A stretch of DNA of 7,476 bases from JAVBWO01 sp036677375 (GTDB lineage: Bacteria; Bacillota; Dehalobacteriia; UBA4068; UBA4997), in the NCBI GenBank assembly GCA_036677375.1, contig JAVBWO010000004.1:1-7476 (forward strand), given 5' to 3'. Positions 1 through 5,221 of the stretch are shown here, piece by piece (position 1 is the stretch's first letter; every line of letters starts with the position of its first letter). Position numbers and translations under genes: made by a program. A model generated the notes under the pieces. It had not been told where the DNA came from. It saw nothing but the letters and a program-made list of their open reading frames with translations, and did no database searches.

Positions 1-518
1 ATCTGGATAACCGTTTTGCGGTCGCTCATCCCGGCCACTGCCATAAGACTCTTTTGTACACCACCGAGCATCTCCACATAGTTTTTATCTAGATAAATCA
101 TCGGTTCATTGCACATCCGAATCTGAACACCGCCTGTAGCCGCAGCTGAACGAAGCTTATCCTTTATGCTTGAAGGCATCTTCTTCCAAGCGCCGCAGAT
201 CACACGAACGTTTGGACCTGCCGTTTTGACAAAAACCTGTGCCGCAGTTGCTACACCTGAATATTTGGAAATATGCCCGAGCAAAGCATCTTCAGCCAGG
301 CAGATCTGTTTAGGATTGCCGCAAACCTGCATGATCAAATCTCCGTTAAAGACTTCATCGCCTTCTTTGGCGGCATAATCCACCACAAGTCCTATATTGT
401 CCGCTTCTTCAAGAGCAGCCGCAATTCCGGAAACCACACCATCCATTTCTGCATAAATGCATGCGGTAACCTTGTTCCGATTTATTCTTTTGAATATTTG
501 GTCACGAATATCTTCCAT
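1..518 (-). CDS. Quinolinate phosphoribosyltransferase-fold protein with altered active site (5' part, runs off left edge)
   Basis: The first 172 residues are visible, read leftward from an ATG at 518-516; the C-terminal part lies outside the window. The start is set by an AAAGGTG ribosome binding site 6 nt upstream. The layout follows the NadC/ModD family: an N-terminal barrel-sandwich segment with DGVVSGI (residues 26-32) and a GDEVFNGD turn (53-60), then the EDALLGHISKYSGVAT helix (76-91) matching the family's ERTALN...SGIAT. The ligand-binding positions differ from true NadC: the Arg of ERT is Asp77, the RK of TRKT is Trp111-Lys112, the His of the HR pair is Ile133 (Arg134 kept), and the LIKDNH-type Lys motif reads YLDKNY (142-147). 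It is therefore unlikely to be an ordinary quinolinate phosphoribosyltransferase. Because NPN synthesis begins from a nicotinate dinucleotide, its place beside lar genes hints at a role with pyridine nucleotides, but that is inference. Fold assignment is fairly sure; function is unknown. Confidence 0.75.
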   Translation of the reverse strand, partial: MEDIRDQIFKRINRNKVTACIYAEMDGVVSGIAAALEEADNIGLVVDYAAKEGDEVFNGDLIMQVCGNPKQICLAEDALLGHISKYSGVATAAQVFVKTAGPNVRVICGAWKKMPSSIKDKLRSAAATGGVQIRMCNEPMIYLDKNYVEMLGGVQKSLMAVAGMSDRKTVIQ

Positions 519-708
519 AATTTTCACCTTTGGTTCTCTCAGTCATATATGTCCCATAACAAATCGAATCGTTATCGTTTCTTTACCAATATTGAATGAG
601 GCAAATAGAATAGTATTTTCGGCATTCATACATTTCTTTCCACTTAGTTCCGTGTTCCTCAGATATTACCTGTATACGTTTACACTTTCTGCTGACATTT
701 CTGACGTT

Positions 709-728
709 TTACATAACTGGTCTCCTTT
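709..728 (-). promoter_or_regulatory. Ideal Shine-Dalgarno followed by start-stop ATG-TAA in leader of the minus-strand gene
   Basis: Read on the minus strand, AAAGGAG (728-722) is followed after 7 nt by ATG (714-712) and immediately by TAA (711-709). This is a better ribosome binding site than that of the downstream QPRTase-like gene, about 190 nt further on. It may be a ribosome-loading or stalling element, or the ruined start of a former gene. The signals are seen directly; the role is speculation. Confidence 0.4.
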
Positions 729-767
729 CAATTTAAACAACTTACTTTCATCCGTGTTGACCAATTC

Positions 768-796
768 ATGTTATCACCAAATTTTTTTAATGTGAA
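768..796 (-). promoter_or_regulatory. Candidate promoter for the QPRTase-like gene
   Basis: On the minus strand TTCACA (796-791) and TAACAT (773-768) are separated by 17 nt, an acceptable match to the sigma-A consensus. Transcription would start near 761, giving a leader of roughly 240 nt. TGAATTTGAATCA (801-813), a T-N11-A sequence with TGA/TCA ends as LysR-type regulators favour, would lie just upstream of the -35 box. Confidence 0.4.
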
Positions 797-826
797 ATGC
801 TGAATTTGAATCACCTTTCACCTCTC

Positions 827-860
827 GCAATACATTTTTTAATAGTTCAGTATTGCAATA
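827..860. promoter_or_regulatory. Probable operator: half-site plus perfect palindrome
   Basis: TATTGCAATA (851-860) is a perfect 10-bp palindrome. An additional GCAATA half (827-832) forms an inverted repeat with TATTGC (851-856). The palindrome overlaps the -35 box of the LysR-gene promoter and lies upstream of the opposing promoter. This is the usual architecture for a LysR-type regulator repressing itself and controlling a divergent gene. Binding by this particular regulator is inferred. Confidence 0.45.
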
Positions 861-881
861 AAAAGTGATATCGCATAATAT
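853..881 (+). promoter_or_regulatory. Promoter of the LysR-type regulator gene
   Basis: TTGCAA (853-858) and TAATAT (876-881) are spaced by exactly 17 nt, each close to the sigma-A consensus. The predicted start near 888 gives a leader of about 45 nt to the ATG at 934. Confidence 0.6.
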
Positions 882-933
882 AAATTCAAATAGGAAATCT
901 TAAACTATCGTGCTGTGAGAAATGGAGATTTTT

Positions 934-1884
934 ATGGATACCAACAGTATCATGTATTTTATTCGCGTTTGCGAGCTGAAAAACCTTACAAAAGCAGCGC
1001 AGGAACTGTATATAACACAGCCGACCTTAAGCCGCCGTATTCTGGCGCTGGAGGATGAACTCGGAGTTGAACTTTTGAAACGGACAAGTACGGGAATAAC
1101 AGTAACCGAAGCCGGAAATTTATTTTATAACGAAGAGAAAAAGCTGATGGACGCTCAGGCAGCGCTCGTGAATACAATGAGACGATTTAAGGAAAGCCAT
1201 TACGGTATCTTAAGGATCGGCTCCAGCCTAGAGTTTTTTGCAGAGCCTGTTTTTTTTGCAGCACAATTAATGAAAAATTATTTTCCTAATGTGGAAATGA
1301 GCTTAATGGAAGTGAGTCCTGAGCAAATGTCAGAACATTATGTCAGCAAAAAACTGGATATCGCATATGGTCTCAGATATATGCTGCCGAAAGCATTTGA
1401 TTCTGTTACTGAGACCATTCTAAAAAACAACCTGACGGTTCTTGTCCCGAAAGGACACAGGTTATGGGATGCAGAGAATATTAAGTTTTCGGATTTGGTC
1501 AGAGAAAAATTTGTAATAGAGACCAGAGGACAGGATGGACTTGAAGACGCTTTTCAATTGCTCGAAGCACAGGGAGTATCAATGAAGGATGCCAGAGTAG
1601 TAAAATCATCAAAAGACAGATTGTTTCAAGCTGCATTCAAGGGCTATCTTGCGCTTGGCATGGAACTTCCTGATGACTCCACTGCATTTTCCCCATTTTT
1701 GCGCAAAATCAGAATTGCTGAATCGACGCTTGATGTTGCCGATGTTTGCATCATGTACCGTCCGTCCAGCGACATGGCGGAGAGATTCGCAAACTACATA
1801 TTAACATACAAAAAAGAAAAGAAGACGCAATATCGCGGTATTCGCACAATGCACAACACGGCAGTCAAGTTCAAACGGGTATAA
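934..1884 (+). CDS. LysR-type transcriptional regulator
   Basis: A 316-residue regulator of normal family length. Residues 1-60 form the winged helix-turn-helix: the segment LTKAAQELYITQPTLSRRI with the LEDELGVELLKRTSTGITVTEAG wing is the LysR signature. The rest fits the periplasmic-binding-like effector domain, starting around GILRIGSS and including the LTVLVPKGHRL stretch typical of its second lobe. I place the start at 934 rather than the in-frame ATG at 922. GGAG at 924-927 sits 6 nt before 934 while 922 has only a weak site, and MDTNSIMYFIRVCE is the usual family N terminus. It is divergent from the QPRTase-like gene and followed by a strong terminator, so it is transcribed alone. It probably senses a small carboxylate or related metabolite and controls the flanking genes; ligand and targets cannot be told from the sequence. 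Confidence 0.93.
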   Translation: MDTNSIMYFIRVCELKNLTKAAQELYITQPTLSRRILALEDELGVELLKRTSTGITVTEAGNLFYNEEKKLMDAQAALVNTMRRFKESHYGILRIGSSLEFFAEPVFFAAQLMKNYFPNVEMSLMEVSPEQMSEHYVSKKLDIAYGLRYMLPKAFDSVTETILKNNLTVLVPKGHRLWDAENIKFSDLVREKFVIETRGQDGLEDAFQLLEAQGVSMKDARVVKSSKDRLFQAAFKGYLALGMELPDDSTAFSPFLRKIRIAESTLDVADVCIMYRPSSDMAERFANYILTYKKEKKTQYRGIRTMHNTAVKFKRV

Positions 1885-1903
1885 ATAATTTACACACAGT
1901 GGC

Positions 1904-1953
1904 AGCCGCCGGAGGGGATCAAAATTTTTTCCTCCGGCGGCTACATGTTTTTT
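1904..1953 (+). terminator. Intrinsic terminator of the LysR gene
   Basis: A perfect 12-bp GC-rich stem (1904-1915 with 1931-1942), a 15-nt loop and a run of six T at 1948-1953. The T run starts 5 nt after the stem, slightly late but still convincing. It lies 20 nt after the LysR stop codon. Confidence 0.85.
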
Positions 1954-2115
1954 GATTATATTGTACAGCACAACGTCATGGGCGTTGATGGTGCGGTCTA
2001 TTTCTCGCATATCGCCCCGCCTAACGGTACTCCCGGACGGATGAGTTGTGCTGCAGATATCCAAAAAACGCATAACAAGACGATCGGTCTGATAAAAAAG
2101 TTGCATTTCACATAA
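1945..2115 (+). pseudogene. Short open frame, probably the 3' remnant of a lost gene
   Basis: A 56-codon frame from ATG 1945 to TAA 2115 reads like real protein, with segments such as MGVDGAVYFSHIAPPNGTPG and a basic end (KTIGLIKKLHFT). It has no ribosome binding site: its ATG lies inside the tail of the LysR terminator, and upstream the frame runs through that terminator to a stop at 1885. It is followed 39 nt later by its own hairpin terminator. That arrangement suggests the tail of a longer gene whose 5' part was lost when the LysR gene and its terminator came to lie here. I do not recognise the family. It could instead be a true small protein, or chance. Confidence 0.4.
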
Positions 2116-2154
2116 ATAATCCTAGTATGTTAATATTTAATCAGGAATTGGCCG

Positions 2155-2189
2155 AAAGCATGCCCTGCGTCCGGGCATGTTTTCTTCTA
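2155..2189 (+). terminator. Hairpin terminator after the 1945-2115 frame
   Basis: CATGCCC (2159-2165) pairs with GGGCATG (2173-2179) around a 7-nt loop. Outside this core AAAG pairs with TTTT (one G-T pair), and a T-rich tail follows (2180-2189). It fits the end of whatever gene the 1945-2115 frame once belonged to and insulates the DUF3842 gene downstream. Confidence 0.65.
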
Positions 2190-2201
2190 TGGATACGCTG
2201 A

Positions 2202-2229
2202 TTGGCTTGGAGGCTGCTCCTTTTAGAAT
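2202..2229 (+). promoter_or_regulatory. Possible promoter for the DUF3842 gene
   Basis: TTGGCT (2202-2207) and TAGAAT (2224-2229) are 16 nt apart and lie downstream of the 2155-2189 terminator, where a promoter is needed. The match is moderate, and other weak pairs exist in the same AT-rich stretch. Confidence 0.3.
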
Positions 2230-2306
2230 TTGTTCTATACACAGCACAATGTCCGTAGTACGTCAGAGAATTAGGATTGCTGAAACGATAACGGGGAGGC
2301 GGCAGG

Positions 2307-2741
2307 ATGAGACATAAGGCAATACAAATCGCGGTGATCGATGGGCAGGGTGGAGGCATCGGCCGTGCCTTGATAGAACGAATCAAACTGGAGTATCCAG
2401 ACAGCATTATTCTGGCTCTTGGCACAAACGCAATGGCAACTGCCGCGATGATCAAAGCGGGTGCGGATGACGGTGCCACAGGGGAAAACGCCGTCATTCT
2501 AAATGTCCGAAAGATGGATGTCTTGATAGGTCCCATCGGTGTTGCCATGGCCAATGGGCTCTTAGGTGAAGTAACTTCCGCTATGGCTGCTGCAATTATG
2601 GCCAGTGATGCTGCTAAGATATTTTTACCTCTTGCGAAGAAATGTGGATTCCATTTTGCATGCGGGAATGGAGAACCCCTTCAAGTCTGTTTGGATCACG
2701 CAATGCAAATACTTTGCAAGGAGCTTGCAGATTTCCCGTGA
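2307..2741 (+). CDS. DUF3842 family protein
   Basis: 144 residues, the usual size for this clostridial family. The N terminus (IAVIDGQGGGIGRALIERI, residues 7-25) is a beta strand followed by a glycine-rich loop, like a dinucleotide- or nucleotide-binding Rossmann start. The other family hallmarks are LALGTNAMATAAMIKAGADD (36-55), GATGENAVI, then IGPIGVAMANGLLGEVTSAMA. The start is supported by GGGGAGG (2293-2299) 7 nt upstream. The family has no biochemically established function that I know of. The gene lies 221 nt upstream of larB on the same strand with no strong terminator between, so co-expression with the NPN genes is possible. A role in the same pathway, for example handling nucleotide or metal, is conjecture. 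Confidence 0.85.
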   Translation: MRHKAIQIAVIDGQGGGIGRALIERIKLEYPDSIILALGTNAMATAAMIKAGADDGATGENAVILNVRKMDVLIGPIGVAMANGLLGEVTSAMAAAIMASDAAKIFLPLAKKCGFHFACGNGEPLQVCLDHAMQILCKELADFP

Positions 2742-2962
2742 TATAGAACGGTCCAAAAGAAAGTCACAAGACTTTCGACTGCAAATGTTAATTTTAGTTT
2801 TATTCGTCCTCCTGCATAAGACGTAAACATATAAATCTACCTAATGGGAAGAAGTATCTATGTGATATGTCAGAAAGAGCCTTGGCCTTTTCCGGCGCTC
2901 TTCCCACTGGTGACACTGGATCTGACGCCCCGGAAACGGGCACTTAAAAAAGGAGCGTACGT
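2742..2962 (+). other. Intergenic leader before larB with several hairpins
   Basis: No gene is seen. The stretch holds a 7-bp hairpin with a 4-nt loop (2759-2776) that lacks a proper T tract. A long-range inverted repeat GGGAAGA/TCTTCCC (2846-2852 with 2899-2905) competes with an inner AGAGC/GCTCT pairing (2876-2880 with 2897-2901). A GAAA-capped hairpin (2927-2941) sits just before the larB ribosome binding site. Composition changes from AT-rich to GC-rich near 2880, so the GC-rich block probably begins here. The hairpins could mark a cis-regulatory leader, but I recognise no known riboswitch. Confidence 0.4.
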
Positions 2963-3727
2963 ATGATGGCGACAAAGCATGATATTCTCTCTGTCCTGCT
3001 AGAGGTGCGGGACGGTTCTCTCTCCCCGGAAGACGCGTTGCTGCGGTTGAAGCTGGCCCCCTTTGAGGATCTGGGCTACGCCAAGGTGGACTATCACCGC
3101 GCCGTCCGCCAGGGCGTGCCGGAGGTGATCTACGGCCAGTCCAAGACGAAAGAGCAGATCACCGGTATTCTGGGCTCCATGCAGAAGCGGGAATCCACAA
3201 ATATCCTCGTGACCCGGATTGACCAGGATGTGGCCGATTACCTGGCGAGCCGGTTCCCCCTACGTTACGAGCCGCTGGCCCGCCTGGCCGTGGCCATGCC
3301 GGAGACGGCTGAGGGCCGAGGCTCCATCGTGGTCGCCACCGGCGGCACCAGCGACATAGGGGTAGCAGAGGAGGCCGCCATCACTGCCGAGACCCTGGGT
3401 AACCGGGTCACCCGTCTGTACGATGTGGGCGTGGCGGGCCTGCACCGGCTCCTCGGCAATCTGGAGCCTCTCATGAGTGCCCGGGTGATCGTCGCAGTAG
3501 CAGGAATGGAGGGAGCCCTCGCCAGTGTGATAGGCGGTCTTGTGGACTGCCCCGTCATCGCGGTGCCCACCAGCGTGGGCTACGGCGCATCTCTGGGCGG
3601 CATCTCCGCCCTGCTCTCCATGCTGAACTCCTGTGCCAGCGGGACCAGCGTGGTAAATATTGACAACGGTTTCGGTGCAGGCTTTCTTGCAAGCCGCATC
3701 AATCAAATGGAGAGTGCGAAGAAATGA
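2963..3727 (+). CDS. larB: LarB, pyridinium-3,5-biscarboxylic acid mononucleotide synthase
   Basis: LarB begins NPN cofactor synthesis. It carboxylates the pyridine ring of nicotinic acid adenine dinucleotide and splits off AMP. The 254 residues match the family length. The N-terminal part carries the LarB signature DYHRAVRQGVPEVIYGQSKT (43-62). From about 120 the protein has the PurE/AIR-carboxylase fold: VVATGGTSDIGVAEEAA, YDVGVAGLHRLL, and PVIAVPTSVGYGASLGG. Cys224, in LNSCASG before VVNIDNGFGAG, aligns with the catalytic cysteine (Cys221 in Lactiplantibacillus plantarum) that binds the substrate covalently. The start has AAGGAG 7 nt upstream (2950-2955); the second ATG at 2966 is possible. 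The stop overlaps the larC start (ATGA), implying coupled translation. Codon third positions are strongly G/C (24 of 29 in residues 15-43), unlike the flanking genes. Confidence 0.95.
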   Translation: MMATKHDILSVLLEVRDGSLSPEDALLRLKLAPFEDLGYAKVDYHRAVRQGVPEVIYGQSKTKEQITGILGSMQKRESTNILVTRIDQDVADYLASRFPLRYEPLARLAVAMPETAEGRGSIVVATGGTSDIGVAEEAAITAETLGNRVTRLYDVGVAGLHRLLGNLEPLMSARVIVAVAGMEGALASVIGGLVDCPVIAVPTSVGYGASLGGISALLSMLNSCASGTSVVNIDNGFGAGFLASRINQMESAKK

Positions 3728-5028
3728 AAACACTTTATTTAGAATGTAATATGGGCGCCGCCGGCGACATGCTAATGGCAGCTCTGTACGAGCTAATGTC
3801 TCCAGCAAAGCAGGCCTATTTTTTGGAGACCATGAACCGACTGTTCCCCAGCGTGGAGGTGGCCCCCCGGCAAACCGTTACATGCGGCATCACCGGCACT
3901 CACATGGATGTTGCTATCCGGGGGCGAAAGGAACACAGCCATGACGTGGCCCTTGGCCGCGGACAGAGCGCCGCCCACTACCATGAAACAGCCCAGGATG
4001 AGGCCCATCACGAGCATGAGCACGATTACCATCACGGCCATGGACATGCTTATAGCTACACTCACCATCATTCCTCCCCAGCGGATGTGGCCGCCATCCT
4101 GGAGACCCTGGATGCTCCGGCGGAGGTGAAAACCGCCGCCAAGGACATCTATAACCGTATCGCAAAAGCCGAGGCCAAGTCTCACGGAGTGCCGGTGGAC
4201 CAGATCCACTTTCATGAGGTGGGTGCTCTGGATGCGGTGGCGGACGTCACCGGCGTGTGCCTGGCCGTCCACCTGCTGCACCCTGACCGAATTTTGGCAT
4301 CTCCGATTCACCTGGGCAGTGGTCAGATCCGTTGCGCCCACGGCATCTTGCCAGTACCCGCCCCCGCTACCGCCCATCTGTTAGAAGGAATTCCCTGCTA
4401 CACCGGAGACATCCGGGGGGAGCTATGTACCCCCACCGGAGCCGCATTGGTGACCCATTTTGCAGAAGAATTCGGCCCTATGCCGGTGATGCGCCTGGAG
4501 AAGACCGGCTACGGCATCGGTAAAAAGGAATTTTCCGCCGCCAACTGCGTTCGGGCTTTCTTCGGCGAGTTCGGCGACCCCCAGCAGGCAGAGATCGTGG
4601 AATTGTGCTGCCACATCGACGATATGACTGCGGAGGCTCTGGCATTTGCCGGAGAACAGCTGCTCGCAACGGGCGCGCTGGATGTCTCCGCCGCTCCCCT
4701 CACTATGAAAAAAAGCCGGGCTGGGGTAAGCTATACGGTGCTCTGTAAGCCCAAGGACGAGGAGCGCATTGTACACGCCATTTTTCGAGAAACCAATACC
4801 AACGGTGTCCGAGCCCGCCGCTGTCGGAAATATATCCTGATGCCCTCCATCCGCACAGCGGACACCGCTTACGGGCCCATCCGCATCAAGTGCGCCGACG
4901 GCACGGGTATCCATCGGGAAAAACCGGAATACGATGATGTGGCTGCCGCTGCCAAGAAATCTGGTCTTCCCTTCCAGCGTGTCTGGGAGGATGTGCTTAC
5001 CACAATTAAGGATGGGCATCAGGAATAA
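3724..5028 (+). CDS. larC: LarC, nickel-insertion enzyme (pyridinium-3,5-bisthiocarboxylic acid mononucleotide nickel chelatase)
   Basis: LarC is the CTP-dependent cyclometallase that inserts nickel as the last step of NPN cofactor synthesis. It is a single uninterrupted 434-residue frame. The N-terminal domain opens with LYLECNMGAAGDMLMAALYEL (4-24) and continues through FHEVGALDAVADVTG (163-177) and GELCTPTGAALV (232-243). The C-terminal part (about 292-430) starts with CCHIDDMTAEALA and includes APLTMKKSRAG and the arginine-rich RARRCRK. Between residues 71 and 116 is a low-complexity stretch with 15 histidines, which could bind or store nickel. In Lactiplantibacillus plantarum the gene is split (larC1/larC2) and needs ribosomal frameshifting; here none is required. 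The start overlaps the larB stop. Codon use is GC-rich like larB, suggesting the pair moved together. Confidence 0.95.
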   Translation: MKTLYLECNMGAAGDMLMAALYELMSPAKQAYFLETMNRLFPSVEVAPRQTVTCGITGTHMDVAIRGRKEHSHDVALGRGQSAAHYHETAQDEAHHEHEHDYHHGHGHAYSYTHHHSSPADVAAILETLDAPAEVKTAAKDIYNRIAKAEAKSHGVPVDQIHFHEVGALDAVADVTGVCLAVHLLHPDRILASPIHLGSGQIRCAHGILPVPAPATAHLLEGIPCYTGDIRGELCTPTGAALVTHFAEEFGPMPVMRLEKTGYGIGKKEFSAANCVRAFFGEFGDPQQAEIVELCCHIDDMTAEALAFAGEQLLATGALDVSAAPLTMKKSRAGVSYTVLCKPKDEERIVHAIFRETNTNGVRARRCRKYILMPSIRTADTAYGPIRIKCADGTGIHREKPEYDDVAAAAKKSGLPFQRVWEDVLTTIKDGHQE

Positions 5029-5032
5029 GTAA

Positions 5033-5221
5033 CCCTGCGCTGAGGGAGTTGCGGAGCCTATAGTCTGCCTGCCGGACGGCATTTGTTTTATAGAACCCAA
5101 GAGCAACCACCTGATATACCGCGATACAAGAGAAGGAGCTTTGGCTGATGTCGATCTGATTGTCAACTCTCCCGAAGCTTACCTTGGAGGTATCGGGGAA
5201 AGAAAAAGAGGAATATTATGA
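5033..5221 (+). pseudogene. 3' remnant of an unidentified gene, stop overlapping the larE start
   Basis: After a stop at 5030-5032 one frame stays open for 62 codons and ends in TGA at 5219-5221, sharing ATGA with the larE start. It has no ATG. It reads as plausible protein, with pieces such as PIVCLPDGICFIEPKSNH and GALADVDLIVNSPEAYLGG. The ATGA overlap is the mark of translational coupling, so this looks like the tail of a gene that once preceded larE and was cut away when the GC-rich larB-larC block arrived. I do not recognise the family. It is not a larC extension: the frame differs and larC already has a complete C terminus. The alternative is chance openness of a 190-bp spacer. Confidence 0.45.

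Larger units (their letters stand above)
519..933. other. Divergent intergenic region between QPRTase-like gene and LysR gene
   Basis: About 400 AT-rich bases with no convincing protein gene on either strand. The plus-strand frames here are AT-rich, lack good ribosome binding sites and resemble no family. The right half (791-881) holds the regulatory signals: two opposed promoter candidates and palindromes. The left half (519-761) would be an unusually long leader for the minus-strand gene. It contains a strong Shine-Dalgarno followed by ATG-TAA (728-709) and a 28-codon minus frame (629-543) with only a weak ribosome binding site. Confidence 0.7.

Noticed and set aside
166..795. Three overlapping plus-strand frames at the left end
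   Set aside because: Two run antisense to the QPRTase-like gene and the third is AT-rich intergenic sequence; none has a good ribosome binding site or a family-like sequence.
2141..2554. 137-codon minus-strand frame opposite the DUF3842 gene
   Set aside because: Antisense shadow of DUF3842; its end passes through the 2155-2189 terminator.
2867..2947. 26-codon frame (MSERALAFSG...) just upstream of larB, a possible leader peptide
   Set aside because: No ribosome binding site and no run of regulatory codons; it coincides with the hairpin-forming leader.
3260..3808. 182-codon open frame on the minus strand opposite larB
   Set aside because: It lies wholly opposite a clear larB and the larC start, is low in recognisable structure and has no family match; openness follows from the high GC of the other strand.
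3793..4377. 194-codon minus-strand frame rich in Met, Val and Gly
   Set aside because: It is the antisense of the histidine-codon-rich part of larC (CAT/CAC read as ATG/GTG), not a membrane protein gene.
4550..4600. Programmed frameshift between the two LarC halves, as in L. plantarum
   Set aside because: The frame is continuous through the domain boundary and both halves are in register, so no shift is needed.
5061..5090. Terminator between larC and larE (TGCC/GGCA hairpin followed by TTTGTTTTA)
   Set aside because: The stem is only 4 bp around a 4-nt loop, too weak to call; larE is more likely read from the same transcript.
4423..5166. 247-codon open frame on the minus strand opposite larC
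   Set aside because: Antisense to a convincing LarC, with no domain and no separate promoter or ribosome binding site.
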